From Vespula vulgaris (taxonomy: Eukaryota > Arthropoda > Insecta > Hymenoptera > Vespidae): DNA of 64,000 nt. The position numbers and the translations under genes were made by a program. Below the pieces are notes generated by a model. It ran no database searches. It was not told where the DNA came from and saw nothing but the letters and a program-made list of their open reading frames with translations. The DNA is taken from positions 12,069,558-12,133,557 of the forward strand of contig NC_066587.1 in NCBI RefSeq assembly GCF_905475345.1. Reading direction: 5' to 3'. Of the stretch, positions 49,506 through 63,151 are shown piece after piece (position 1 is the stretch's first letter; every line of letters starts with the position of its first letter).

Positions 49506-50681
49506 TATACGCAAAATTTCACGTATACTTCAATGTTTTATTATTCTTTTTGATACCACTTTTATTAATTGTAAATGGTGTAGCATTTAAAATTAATCGA
49601 GGTACACTCGATCTGATTATAATTCAAGGTACGAAATGGAACAAGTCAAAGTAAGCACAGTGTTGGAGAAAAGATGATCTAAAGGTAGAGAAAGAAAATA
49701 GTGACGCGGAAAGCTCGAGTCACGAGGAGAGTCTTAACGCTTTCCTCGCGTTTCCGGCCAGCGATTAACTCGTTTCTAGCCCCTAAAGACTCTTGAGATC
49801 CTTTGAGCCCTCCACAATCCCGGCTTCTTCTTCTTCTTCTTCTTCTCTTCTTCTGCCTCTCTTTGACTCTATCTATAGCTTCGTTTCTCTCCTTCTTTCT
49901 CTTTACGTACAGTTCCGTTCGCAGAAACGCTGAGTCGTTGCGAAGCAGGCAGAAACCCGAAAGAAAGAGAAAGAAAAAGAGAGGCAGAAAGAGAGAGAAA
50001 AAGGGAGGGAGGGGGAGAGAGAGAGAGAGAGAGAGAGAGGGTCGAAAGTTAATCCTTAAATTGACGGAGATCCTACCGCCGGGAGAATAATAAGGAACAA
50101 TCTTAATGTGAGCTTTGCCCACCGCTAATTTTATTTTGACGTCGTTTCCTTGTTAAATACGAATTTATAAAATCTAAACGCTCGTTAAACTGTCTCTCCG
50201 ACTCATCCTCCTTTTTCTTTCTGTCTCACGTTTTTTTCACTATTTAAGTGAATCGAGAAAGAGAGATGTAAATGTAAATTCACGTTCAGGAATCTTCCAT
50301 TGTCTTTGAATTTCTTTACAAAGATATCCCTATCTTCCATCTTCTCTCTCATGCGCATACTTACAAAGAAAAAAAGAAGAAGAAAAAGAAGAAAAAAAGA
50401 AGAGAAGAAGAAAAAAGAAAAATGTTCGCGTTAAAAAGTCCGAAGATTCTCTCTCGGCAAGAATGTCCACGAAGTATATCCGAAGTATCGAGCGAATAAG
50501 TTTAGCTCGGGAATTTTAAAAACGCTGAGATATTCGTACTTACGTAGCTGTCGTAACTTCGTAAGATACGAGTCGGCTGCTAAGTTCGCTTACGCGAATC
50601 GCAAAATTCTAATGTCTCGGCACTTTCGAGGATTACCGGTATTTCACCACGAGAAACGATTCAGAGATAAAACGCAACCTA

Positions 50682-50786
50682 TTCGTTCGTTCGTTCGTTC
50701 GTTCGTTTGTTCGTTCGTTCGTTAGTTAGTTCGTTCATTCGTTCGTTCGTTCGTTCATTCATTCATTCATTCATTCATTCATTCAT
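50682..50786. repeat. (TTCG)n to (TTCA)n compound tetranucleotide array
   Basis: About 25 units. The first two thirds are mainly TTCG with a few TTAG and TTTG, and the last third is pure TTCA. Confidence 0.95.
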
Positions 50787-53590
50787 CCGTATTCTGCAAC
50801 GCTCAATTTCTCTTTTTCTTTCTTTTCCCTCTCATTGTGAATTCCCATCGAAAAGAGCATGTTTGATGCAACATTTATTAACTATAATAGAATCTATGTA
50901 CCTAATTAATGCTACGATATTCCAAATTTTCATCCATTATGCGAACCGTATAACTGATTTAAACGTAAATATTTGACGACCAATAATCGCGTCGTTGGTC
51001 ACGTTCAGCCGCGACCTGATTTTCAACCCCTATTCCTATAGAGAATGAGAGTACGCGTGAATCCTCTGGAAATAAAATTACTTTCAACGTTAAATCCTGA
51101 ATATTATCCTGTGCATTATCGTGTTACGTGTTACATCGATTCTACGAAACACTGACCTCGATATCAGCGAGGAAACGGGCCGTGCTAACATCTAATCTCG
51201 AGGAGAAGGATACCGGAACTAGGTAGAATGGTGTAAAGGGCCGATATGCGACATAATCGTGGATAGTACTGGAGTAGGTAGGACAGAAAGGGGTGAGAAC
51301 GATTTAATCCCTGGCAGGGTTATCCCGTTTAAGCGTCGAAGCCACCCTTCCCTCTCTCTCTCTCTCTCCATCTCTTCCTCTAGCTCTTCAACCCTTCACC
51401 CACTGTCCCTCTCACTCCATGTTTCGTCCTCACACATCGATGTGCGTTCACTCGTAGATAGTTTCCGGCCTCCGTAGCCCATTATACCTGTGTGTCCTTG
51501 TAACTACGAGGAGAATTTGCCACGGGAGCTGGACGAGGCTATATCGCGTTAACGAGAGTAAATGGCGTGCCGCAATCCCCAATCTATCTCCCTACCCTTC
51601 CTTTTGGTCTATACTTCTCTTCCTTCCTCCTCCTACTCCTTCTCCTCCTTCTCTCTCTCTCTCTCTCTTTCTTTCTCTGCTACATGTTACCCTACTCACC
51701 GAGCGTTCTCAATCTTCTAGCCCTACTCATAAGATTTCTTGCAACAAGAGATGAACGTACCCGCACATTTATACACGTCAAAGTCGAATTTATGAAGTCA
51801 CATCCGGAGATTCGTCTTCTATTAAAATATTGCATTTCCTCCATTAGATGTTTTAGAGGGATCTGTTATCTGTTAAATCTTTTAGTTTGACGTAGGATGA
51901 AGGGTAATTCTGACCGATTGTTTTCTAAACCTGACAATCTAGAATTGAATGGAACGAAGAAATAAAAATCAAAGGTTATAACGAGATGATACCTGTGATA
52001 AATGAAAGATAAATAAGGATATGGAGATCTAATTATTTTTAACGACTTCTAATTAAGAACGATTTTGCTTCCCCATGAATAAGTGATGATAAGATTCTTG
52101 AATGGCCGGAAGCTTTCCTTCTAAAATACATGAACGCGAATATTTTTGCTGCAATCGGAATAAAGCGTAAGGTCGAAAGGTCGAGAGACAACCGGATATT
52201 AGATGTAAAACGAAAATAAAAAATTCAATTCATTATAAGGTACTGCGACAACGATAAAATTAAAGTTAGATTGAAGTAGTTGGCTATTATCGAACGAAAG
52301 CATTCCTGATTTACAATCACACGAATATTTCCTCAATAAATGATTTAATTCGAACGGATCTCAAGTGTTTCCTAATAAAGCAAATTGATTTTCTTTTTAT
52401 ACTTTGTCGATAATTCTTTATTTACCAATTCCTTCCTATTAAGTATATAATAATATATTTTTCTAATATCCCTCCCTTTTCAAAACAACGACGATAGATA
52501 TCAAACTAACAGCTTGATCACGTGTACTTCAATGTTTTAATCGAATTAAGTTAATACAGCACATTTAAATGAAAATATCGCGAACAATGAAAACCGCAAA
52601 CTGTTAAATAATGTAACATATTGCGACAGAATTAACCGCATAGGGATATTTATTTTTAAGCGACAAACGAGAAAATGGGTTCTGTTCTACGCGCAAAGAT
52701 CTAAACAAAACGATCTTTGTATAATACGAATATATGTTCACTCGTAATCAGATGAAATGGAATATAATTTATCACAGTATCTCTGTAAAAAAAAAGCCAA
52801 CGAAATTTTACTCTTATATCTTTCTTACGAATAATTATACAATAACGATATTTATTATTTTATTTATTAATTTTATTATTTCAAAATCCAATGATTATAT
52901 TGTGAGATTGCAATCGTCTCTATACTATTTCTCAAAAATACATCGAAATATTATTGTCTCACACGAATCCCTTTGCACGATTTCGAAAGACCAGAAAAGC
53001 AATTGGTCCAAGACGATCCATCATACTTGTCGACCCTGAAACTCCAGGGCAAAGCTACTACTGGTAGAAACGTCGACTACCCTTCTCTTTCTCTTAAGGG
53101 AAACGAAATAAGCGAGCCGTACCTAAATTAAAGTCCCGAGGGCAAAGACTATCTGCCACAAAAGAGGATCGCCCGATTACTCTCATCGTCCCAGTTATAA
53201 CGTCCGACGGCCTCTTACTGGTTAGAGAGAGAAAGAGAAAGAGAAAGAGTAAAAAAACGGGAGAGGGAGAGAGAGAGAGAGAGAGAGAAAGGGGGAGAAT
53301 AATTGTCGTTCTACAGCAGCCTCTGATATGGCCTCGAGAGTTACACGCTTTCGAGGGTGCTTTCCTAATAAGAGCGTATCGCGAGTAATACGCGGACGAG
53401 CTCGAGCTTACTTCCGTTAAAAAGATAGCTTTAAAGCTCCGCTCGTAAATCTACGAGCACTCGAAACACTTTATTTCGCCTGGAGCGATCAGCAAACTAC
53501 CCGTCCGTCATCCTTCGGACTTATTTTCGACGAACCCTTTTCGTTAGACTTCTGTTTTGTTTTTGCAACGCTGATGGAACGATATTTTCT

Positions 53591-53592
<2 letters not shown>

Positions 53593-53682
<90 letters not shown>
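53593..53682. repeat. (GA)n microsatellite, 90 bp
   Basis: About 45 perfect GA units, the longest pure dinucleotide array in the window. Confidence 0.95.
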
Positions 53683-53686
<4 letters not shown>

Positions 53687-54523
53687 AGAAATGTTTTTTT
53701 AATTGCTTCCTTTTAACTGCCGAGTATTTACTCTTTGTATTTATTTTCTCGTGTTGAAAAAAAAAGTTTTAAAGGAAAATAAATGATTTTGTTAATTATC
53801 GTCATCGTTGTATTAATGACCAAAATGAAAAGTTATTAAATATTATGATGCATCGCGCGTTTGTTAGATAAATATTTAATATGTCTATTATATTTTCATA
53901 GTAATATGAGGAAGAGGATAGTGAGAAAGATTGGAGAGATCAATGACTGTTCGTTTTGATTGCATGCGAGTAGAAGTTGAAAATAGGGAAGAAGGAAGAA
54001 CTAAAAGAGTATCTATCCACGGTGAATGGATAGAAAGATGAAAAGTAAAAGAAAAGAAAAGATACGTAGAGATACGTTGAGAATGGCAGAACGTAATTTC
54101 TGGTGTTTTTTAATCAAAGATAGAGAAAGGAAGGATATGGACGAGAAAGCAATGTTGCTCGGACTGTTCAAACAAAAAACTGGCAGTTAATTATTGAAAA
54201 CATTCGAGAATAGAAGGGAAATCTTTTTTCTATTAAAAAATGCACAGGAAGGAAAGTCGATTAGATCGTATAATATAAAAATCCTTAAAATATTTCTTAT
54301 CTAATGAAGAACTATTAAAAAAAACCTTTCGAGAAGATGAACCGATGATCGACGATGGAACAAGTTCAGATTTACGTCTTCAATAAAGCCGAGTGGAACG
54401 TCTTCTAGTAAAGAAGAAGAAAAAGAAAAAGAAAAAGAGAAAGAAGAGGAGGAGGAAGAAGATCAGGTGAAACTGCGAGAAGAAATTAAATGCGAGAGAA
54501 TAAGATAGAGATGGAGCTAAAAG

Positions 54524-54609
54524 AGATAGATAGATAGACAGAGACAGAGACAGAGATAGAGGTAGAGATAGAGATAGAAATAGAGATAGAGATAGATAGA
54601 TAGATATAG

Positions 54610-54697
<88 letters not shown>
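54524..54697. repeat. Compound GATA/GACA/GA array
   Basis: GATA and GACA units pass into GATAGA hexamers, then GATA, then about 35 GA units, 170 bp in all. Confidence 0.95.
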
Positions 54698-54698
<1 letters not shown>

Positions 54699-54699
54699 C

Positions 54700-55480
54700 A
54701 CGGTATAGGTGTATTCCGACGGAGAGGCTTGATCCATCGTATCAACAGCAGGAAGCAATATGTCCGTGCGGTAATAGCGTGGAGCACGAAGGCTAATAGC
54801 TTGTCCCTAACGCGCCTAACCTGCCTCGCGTTCTCCGAACCTGTCCGCCGTGTATCGTACGTCTGCTGTTCGTTGATGTAGTCTCCTCTCTCACACTTAC
54901 GAGACGTCACGAACGTAGCGTAACACATAGACGCGTAGAAACACACACACGTACAGAGAAGGAGAAGTCCGAAGAGAAAGGAGGGGCGGGGATAAGGGAG
55001 GGAGCAGAAACCTAGACGTTAAGGTCGTAGCTCGAAGGCATCCACACGCGATCCTCCCCCCCCACACACACCCTCCAAAGGCGAAGTGGATGATATCCCG
55101 AGATTCCGACGTTTCTCTCTCCCAATGCCAGTCTGTATTCTCTCGCTTGTGTAAGTCCGTTCGCTTCGGTAATATGCTAACCCGAGTGCTACTAACGTAA
55201 CTGGCTAATTGTTAGTTATTGCACCAATTGCATTAGGTTCTAAGTCCGGCCTTACTCTCCACCAGCTAGCTATCGTTAGATCAACCTCGCTTCGCAGATA
55301 CCACGGCGATGTTCTCCTTCTCGTAACGACGTGCCATGACACGGATTGACCCTCGTAATATGCCTCGACAACAGGTGGATGTATAGTAGAATCGATGCTT
55401 ATCCCGTAGCAAGTGGAGTTGATGCTTCCTCTAGCTGTGATGGATAATTCCAAGGATTTATCGAACAATCGTGAAACGAA
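54700..55480 (-). promoter_or_regulatory. CpG-rich block, candidate internal promoter
   Basis: About 780 bp with clearly higher GC and CpG content than its surroundings, including the C-run and CACA block near 55055-55075, and no credible coding frame. It lies between the two groups of coding exons of the minus-strand gene, about 5.7 kb upstream of the exon that begins with ATG at 49057. It could be an alternative promoter and non-coding first exon. Composition is the only evidence. Confidence 0.3.
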
Positions 55481-55813
55481 CGATCTACGATGATATTATT
55501 ATCCGACGGGATTAGCTTTCCTTATCGATGGGAAGGAATGAACATAAAAGTTACATAACGTTAATGATGACGGCACATCGAGTAACCGATTCCTAACGAT
55601 TTTAAATGTCCTTCGTCTTGAACAATCATTCCTCTATCAACCACATTTGGGAAAACTAATCCAAAGGGAACAATGAGAGTGACTAGGGGAAACCACTTTG
55701 AAGCCGAAGTACGGAAGAATAAAGGGGAGAGAGAGAGAGAGAAAAAGAGATAGATAGATAGATAGAAAGAGAGATGAGAGGGGCAACTAAGTGCCGTAGA
55801 AAATTACTGTGTC

Positions 55814-55815
<2 letters not shown>

Positions 55816-55868
<53 letters not shown>
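55816..55868. repeat. (GA)n microsatellite
   Basis: About 26 GA units. Confidence 0.95.
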
Positions 55869-55869
<1 letters not shown>

Positions 55870-55871
<2 letters not shown>

Positions 55872-57249
55872 GAGTCGCCCGCCAGGACCATTTCCGTCGT
55901 TCTGATTCTTTTAGCGCGAATTTGACCCTCGTCGAGGACGAAAGAAACGAAGCGCGTCTTCTCGCAATTAAGTTACCGAGCGAAGAGAAAAAGAGGGTGA
56001 AGAAGGTGGAACAGGAAGATCGTCGCCGTCGGCGAACGGTGGATATTTGCGCAACTCCATTTGCGAAATTAGAGACCTTTTCGTCCGTGGGATGGCAATC
56101 GGCTGGAGAGCAGAGGTGACGCGGCACAATGGTGACGCGTCGATCTCTTCTTTCTTTTTATATGCTTTTCTCTTTCTCTTTATTCCTTTCTTTTTCGTTA
56201 TCGATCCTCTCCATTGCTTTCTCATTCTTTTCCTCGATTCATCATTTTTTCATATCTATCTAACAATACTCTCGTTTGAATAGTTTATTTACTACTCTCT
56301 CGATTTAATACGCTAGCATTGAAATTATCCTTATATAGTACCCTTTCTGTTTACTTTTGCTATTATACCAAGAAGAAGCTCCTTGCCCTTTGATAATACA
56401 CTTAATGCTAACACATCTATAAGACTTTCTAATCTCTAGCTCTTACAACCCCTCGCACTGTGATTCAAGCATACCACCGTCTTATTCGAACCTATAGTTA
56501 TAACGATAAGTGTCTATCCTATTTCTTCTTTTTACATCCGATCTTGCCATTGAGGAAGAGGGAATTCAATCTTCGTAACATTCAGAGGGTGGATTCACCA
56601 CAGAAGCGTGCACTCATTCCTTCCTTATCTCCCCCAGAAAGAATTTGAACACAGAAGTGGTTATTCCGTGTCCACACGTATCGGTAATATCGTGTTTCTT
56701 TGTTCTTTTTGCTTTTTTTCTTGTTTTTCTTTTTTCTTTTCTTTTGGGATTCGATTTGTTTATCTACGATCGCGATTACGATATTTCATTTTTTATAGAT
56801 TGTTTATCCGAACTCGTACGATCATCATGTATCGCGAACAATCTCTGATAAATATAATTTTTTTCGAAAAACCGAATAAATTTCTACGTACTCGAGGATA
56901 CGAATATGGTAAAAGGATGGGATTGTGGACCGGGTTTAATAACCACTCCTTGTCAAATTTTTCAGCAAAGTGACTTTATTTTTTCCTTTATCATGTTATC
57001 TCCTCTCTTCTTTCTTTATAGTTTAGTATACACAGAGCTGGTTTTTTGTTTCGTTTTTTTTTTGTTCGTAAATCCGTTGCTATTTGCATCTCTATATTCT
57101 TTCGTTGCTTCTCATACTTGTAACTATAGTGCCGTTTAACTTAGATATTCGATCGAGCTTTCCAATTTTGAATGTGAGCTGAGATTTATCGTTTTTCTTT
57201 CTGCGCTATCGGTGCAAGTGTAAGAAGCAGTTGATAAAATAAAAAAGAA

Positions 57250-57291
<42 letters not shown>

Positions 57292-57850
57292 CTTTCTTTC
57301 GCTCTTTCAATCTTACCATAATTCGTTTCATTCATTTTTACATATCACGATAATGAGATACAACACCGAACCGAAATTGTATCGTCCACCTAATTAGATA
57401 TCCAATGATAATAATAAATAATAATTATAATAATGACAATGAGAGACGACGATGACGATGTGCGACGATAATTAACAGTAATAATATCGATTAATTCGCA
57501 ATAAAATAAAAAATAGAGAAAAAAAACAAAAGAAAGATTCATAGTCTATTCATAATTAAATTTTCCTCAGTTCACGGATCGTTCGATTATCTTAATCGTC
57601 CGTCTATATATATCTTCTTTCTTTCTTTTCATTATACTTCGTTTTACTCTACACATCTGCGTATACTATTTACAATTGGCGAGTTGCTTCTCTATCTCTA
57701 TTTACAGTCACAAAAAGTGTTTTAGTTTCCTTTTTTCCTTTTCTTATTATTTTTTTTTTACCGTGCCCACACAACCAGCAATAAGGCCCCTCTCGCCCAC
57801 TGCTAAACGAATCTTCGAACTTTTCAATTACATCTTATTTTCTCCCTTTT

Positions 57851-57903
<53 letters not shown>

Positions 57904-58873
57904 ATATTTCTTTTATAATCGTTCATATCGTTTTTAAGTGAGATTGTGCAAGCACGGCACAAGTAACAAAATAAATACTGACTAGTCCGCCTTAGTATCA
58001 TTATATCGTCGACGATATAAAGAGAAAAGGAAAAAACATAAAGTATATAGATAATGCTCGATAACATCGAAAAAAGAAATTAAAAACTACAAAGTATCGT
58101 CCAAAAGATGCGCTCGAAATTACTTTCTGATATTATAAAGAAAAAAGAAAAAGAAAACGATTCGTCGAACGATTCTTCGGGAAAGAAGAAAAGAAAAAAA
58201 TACGTTTACGTTTCATCGGACCCTTTTTCTTTTCATTCTTATAGAACCTCGTAGAAATTAACGAAGAAAAAAAAAAATAACAACAAAAACACAAAAAGAA
58301 AAAGAAGAAAAAAAATCCGAGAAAATGCAAACCGCGGTTGTCGAGCTTACGATCAGAAGTAGAAAACGATAAGACCTAGGAGAGTTTTAATCGGAGTTCC
58401 TTCGGAAGTTTCCGCTCGCTGAATCCCGAAAGACACTAGAGACTATCTATCTAAAAGCTCAGGATAGAATCTGTTCGTTCTATCTTAAGGAGGACGAGAA
58501 AAGTAGGGAAACGCGTCGTTTTGGGTCGAGAAATCGAAAAAGTGGAAAAAGGTGAAAAAAAGCAAGAAAAAAGAAAGAAAGAAAGAAAAAAGGAAAATCT
58601 CCTTTCGACCCAGGAACGAGGATCCTCGTGTTTTCTCGTGCTATATCGAGGGATATGTGAATCATATCTTTTCGTGTCCACTTGTGACTTCGTGTAGAAA
58701 ATTATAGTTTCGCGTTAGCGTTCGTGCGTGCGAGTTTTACGTACAACATGGTGAGCAAGAACACGCCATGAAGCTCTCTCTCTCTCTCTCTCTTTCTCTC
58801 TTTCTTTTTTTCTCTCTCTTTCTGTTTTTATATCTCTCTATATGAGGATACTTTTTGTATAGGACGACGTATG
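55870..58873. other. Non-coding interval downstream of the long minus-strand exon
   Basis: AT-rich, with (CT)n arrays at 57255-57288 and 57855-57900 and A-rich tracts near 58140-58320. It probably includes the 3' untranslated region of tail form A. No other gene is seen. Confidence 0.45.
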
Positions 58874-60086
58874 TCACGTGTCTTGAACGTTCAGGTAAAT
58901 TTCCTCTGGTCTAGTGAGGAGTTGATGTATCTGCTGCATCGTACAGAGCGGACACATCTCCTCCTCAGTGCCATCGACAATGATTCGCCTCGCCGTTCCA
59001 GGTGCCTTTCTGTTGTACCAGGAGTCAAGGATATACGCGTACCCTTCGGAGTCAAGGAGATTCGAGGAGGTCGCTGAGGAAGACGAGGGGAACCTAAGAG
59101 TCGTTTTCGAGGATGTCGTAGCAATGGGTGGAGGAGGAGGTGGTGGTGGTGATCTTAAGGACTCGAGATCGGTGTCCTTAAAATCGATGTACGAGTAACC
59201 TTCGGAGTCAACGGAGTGTCTTCTGATAGGATATTCTTGGTCTTCCGAAGGAGATATCGTTCTTGGGTCTGTTCGATAGAAAGTAGGACTACTATTCTTA
59301 CTGTTGGGAGGATTCGTTTGGGGTTTTGATCGATGGGTAGGTGTGATGGGTTGTTGCTTGTTAGGGAGTCGAGGACGTGCAGAAGGAAAACAGCTAGAAT
59401 CGTTGTTGCTGCTGTTGTTGGTGGTGATGATGGTTCGATCGTTTTCATCGTTAGGATTTGTCATATTGGGAGAGGATGATGGTGAGGTTGAGTTAGCTGA
59501 TAAGGGTTGTTGACTGGTGATCAAAGCGTTTTGAGTAGCTAGGAGAAGATGACTATTCAGCAACGCGTTGTTATTGCTTTGGGTCTGACAAACGTTAGTG
59601 TTATTCGTAAGAGTGGAAATTGTACGCGGCGCGTGTGTCGCGATGGAAAGCGAAACTTCCTGAGATTTGGCGAGTAATGCTCGTGGCGTACGGTAACCAC
59701 CTAAGACCGCTCTGGAGGGCTTCTCCGTGACGCGAAGTATTGCCCTTGGGTCCCGGTAGTCGAGATAGTCGAGGTGATGGGGCGCAGGCGCGCGCAATGT
59801 GGCCTGCGGTTGTCGCTCCCGTAGGTGTTCCCGCTCTCGGGGATTTGTACCTCGTACCTCGATCGTCGGCGCTTGACCGATGGGATGGTGACTCGGCAAG
59901 TGATTGTGCAGCTGGGAGTGCGTCATCGTGTCCGGCAAATCCTCGTAGAGAACGGCGGCGCTGGTGTTGCCCGAACCACCGTGAGATTGGCAGTCCGGAA
60001 GGACCCGCGTCCGGCCTGCGGCTGCGGCCGCTGCTGCACCCGCTGCACTCTTGCACGGCAATAGATTCTGCACTTTTCGTTTGTGC
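58874..60086 (-). CDS. Long coding exon, cytoplasmic tail of an unidentified minus-strand protein (tail form A)
   Basis: It codes for 403 residues and a stop. The acceptor TTTCTAG at 60087-60093 sets the start; the codon is completed from an exon beyond the visible coding region upstream. It begins HKRKVQNLLPCKSAAG, a basic stretch such as follows a membrane helix, then an Ala run, VLYEDLPDTMTHSQLHNHLP, an Arg-rich part, a Ser/Asn/Thr-rich linker, SVDSEGYSYIDFKDTDLESL, a run of eight prolines, a second DSEGYAYILD copy, a CPLC pair, and RPEEIYLNVQDT at the end. Repeated SEGYxYI sites look like phosphotyrosine motifs and the prolines like SH3 ligands. An internal donor-like site is at 59858. 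The earlier exons, presumably with the ectodomain and membrane helix, would be beyond 64 kb. Not recognised; receptor-tail nature is inferred. Confidence 0.72.
59856..59858 (-). promoter_or_regulatory. Candidate alternative splice donor inside the long exon
   Basis: GAG before GTACGAGG on the minus strand. Cutting after 59858 leaves exactly 76 whole codons from the exon start plus the completing base, the phase required by exon 49057-48946. The match to the donor consensus is moderate. Confidence 0.4.
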
Positions 60087-60679
60087 CTAGAAACAGAACA
60101 AGACGATGCTACTTTAATGACGAATCTTGGTACATGAATGTAGCAAGCAAGTTTTATATTGTATTTAATCATAGATGCGTATATATAGAATGATTTCTTA
60201 AGAAAGAATTGACAAATTGAAAAGTTCCTGATTATATCATTCATCACGGACAACTCGATTGAAATATTCCCTAATAAATTCGGTAGTCAAAGTTTAAAGG
60301 ACTCTCTTCTATTTTTAGAACAGAGTTCTTCAAAGAGGAGACCGTGTGGATACTTCATTCTCGTTTCCTACGTACTCTTTACAACAAACCCTTCCTCACG
60401 TTTTCGTTCCCCGTTCGTAGTCATACCAGATTAGTTAGAAGCTCGTTGTAATTGTTTGTACAAGCGGACTTTAGCTAGGTGCGCATGGGCAGATGCGTAC
60501 ACTCTCGAGAGTGTTCTTCAATGCAAACTTTAATGAATCGGGGAAGGTTGCGGAGGAGGAAGGTTGTTGGGATGGTCAGCCTTTGCCTATCACTGCTGTT
60601 TCATACGTCCATTGGTTGATGGTTAGAGTTACTAGTCGGTGACTACATTGGAGAGTATGAGATGTGTGTACCAAAGTAA

Positions 60680-60718
<39 letters not shown>
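60680..60718. repeat. (TA)n microsatellite
   Basis: About 19 TA units. Confidence 0.9.
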
Positions 60719-60720
<2 letters not shown>

Positions 60721-63099
60721 TATAATATATACGTATGTGTATATACATAGTACACACACAACATATGTATCCTTCTATGTAACTCAACCGGCATATTCGA
60801 CATAAAACGCGTCTCCGTTCGTTTCACCATCGTCCTTTCCTCTTCCTCTCCTCCAGTCGTTACCCTACCACTGGTCCTCTAGCTCTGTTAATCACGATGA
60901 GCACGGTGAAAGCGTTTAAATTCGCCACATCCAACTCGTTGGGGTGCTACCGACTGTGGTAGTACTGTGTCGGAGACGGAAGGGAAGGGATTCATTTATC
61001 CGAAAGGATCTGCGGTATAAACGTAGAGTGACGGGGGAGGTCGAGAGGTCTGCACTACGGAGATAATAACAATGGTAACGTATACTGGCACCTATGCTAC
61101 TCTTCTCATTGCTTATCTTTTCTCTTGATTTTTCTTCTCTTTCAAGGATTTCCTTACCAATCTGACTTACACTATTATATACCTATATTCGTAAAGACAT
61201 TTCGAAAGAGATTCTAAAGTCGACAATATTATTCTTTCTATTATACTATTTAAAGTTGAAAGTTTCCTTATTAATTCAGTGAATAGAATTCAACTGCTTG
61301 GAAGAATTTATTTATTTAATCTTCAATTTTAAAAATAATAATGTCGATCGATAAATCGATTTTTATCAAAGTCTTTCTTCCATATGTATTTAACAATAAG
61401 AATGCAGTAGTAGGATCGATTGGAAAATATAGAAAAGATTGTAGAAAAAGAAAAGGTTCGATCGTTTTCAATGGATCTAAATTGACAATGTTGTTAGAGA
61501 GAACTACAGAATGTTTGTTAATAAGATCAATTTTCAAATAATCTTTGAAGATAGGAAGACGAGTGATAAGACGATACTTCGTTACATCGTAGATAGAGAA
61601 AAGCTTATGTATATCTCGAATATATACTTCCATAACTTTCAAGGAGTGGTAGGAAACTGTAAAGGGGATGAAAGAAGAAGAAAATGTTGGATCCTTGAAA
61701 CACGCTCCAATTCCTCCACCTTCTCTCTATCATTCTGTATCTCTCTCTCTCTCTTCCTCCAAACCTTCACTCTCCACCCCCCTTTCTCTCTTTCGTTCAG
61801 ATAGAAACGTACAATATATCTATACCAGGATTCTCAAAGTACCACGTAGTTAAGTGGTGTATCTTCCAAGTTTTAATTATCTAGTTAACTCTGTTTGGTT
61901 CGATAATATTTGCTTTTATAATTAAACTACTGGGTATAAGAGGCTAACAACCGGCACGGTATACCTAACATTTTCGTCAGTAGGTCGAAGGAAAAGAAGG
62001 TGAAATCTGTATGGATTGTGAATCATAAAGCGTGTAAAATGAGTTAGGGGTAGATAATTGGGGTATATAAAGGAGAAAATCAGTCCGACTGGTTCTGACG
62101 TCTGACATAGACCAACGTTAACCCAGCGAAAAAGTAAAGTTTTTTCGGATTATTGACCGCTAACAAACTTGCCTTGCTTCAATCGTCTTCTATTTTTTTT
62201 TATATGAGGTCCACTGAGTGATTAAACCTTCCAGATCTCTCTTTTGGTTCATAGTCATGATAATTATAATGTATTACCATTATTCACATTACTAACTTTA
62301 CATAAAACCAAAACTCCTACTCTAACACACTTAAAAATATTTGGAGTATAAATTAATCATAATTTAGAAAGTAATCGATCAATTTATTTTGAATTATTAT
62401 AGAAACAACACATTTTCATTAAAGTTTCATTAAAGTTTCTTTTTTTTTCTTTCCTTTTCTCTTTTCTTTCCTTCTTTTTTTTCTTTTTTTGATAAAAGTT
62501 CGACATTAAAGTGTTTGTAATAAAATGGGTTTCATTTAAAAAGTTTTTAAGCGATCGGTCTGAAATTTTAGACAGCACTTTTGCTAGATAAACTCTGTGG
62601 ACAATTTTATTAGATTAGGTTCAAACAGTGTATTACTAGAGTTGATAAAAGTTTGCATATATAAACATATTTAGAAAACTTTATAAAATATTTTGTTTCG
62701 ATAAAAAGAAGAGAAAGAGAGAGAGAGAGAGAGAGTGAGAGAGACAGAACAAGTGCAGCGGCTTAAAACGTATTATCGATTGTAAACAATCGTGAACCGT
62801 GTTAATGATAATTTATTATTATATTACTTACTTGTTTAAAGAAAGAAGACAACAGATGTTTAAGTTCAAATAGAGATAAATTAATCGAGGAAATTCACGT
62901 AAATTAATCTAGGAGAGACACATAGAACAAGGATAGTAGGATGTTTTTTGAATCGTACGGGTCAGCAACATCCTTTCTGAGTTTCATGTTCGATGACCTT
63001 AAAACCGAAGTCTTTGCATCATATTCATGCTAAGCTGACTTTGCATAGAGATAAACGTGCACAGATTCCTAGTAACTGCCTCGTCTTTTCTCTCCTTTG

Positions 63100-63103
<4 letters not shown>

Positions 63104-63148
<45 letters not shown>
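63104..63148. repeat. (CT)n microsatellite
   Basis: About 21 CT units. Confidence 0.95.

Positions 63149-63151
<3 letters not shown>

Larger units (their letters stand above)
49510..54500. other. Intronic region, repeat-rich
   Basis: No supported exon. It holds TTC and GA tracts (49830-50040), the TTCG/TTCA array, CT tracts near 51350 and 51650, and a long (GA)n array. If tail form B is spliced from 59858, this is intron. Confidence 0.5.

Noticed and set aside
59601..60090. Frames of 151 and 116 codons over the long tail exon
   Set aside because: Other-frame shadows of the tail A exon. Only the chosen frame runs 403 codons to a natural stop after a good acceptor.
62064..62085. TATATAAAGG followed by TCAGTC
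   Set aside because: The spacing to the initiator-like site is about 16-18 bases, too short for a normal TATA promoter, and no gene follows.
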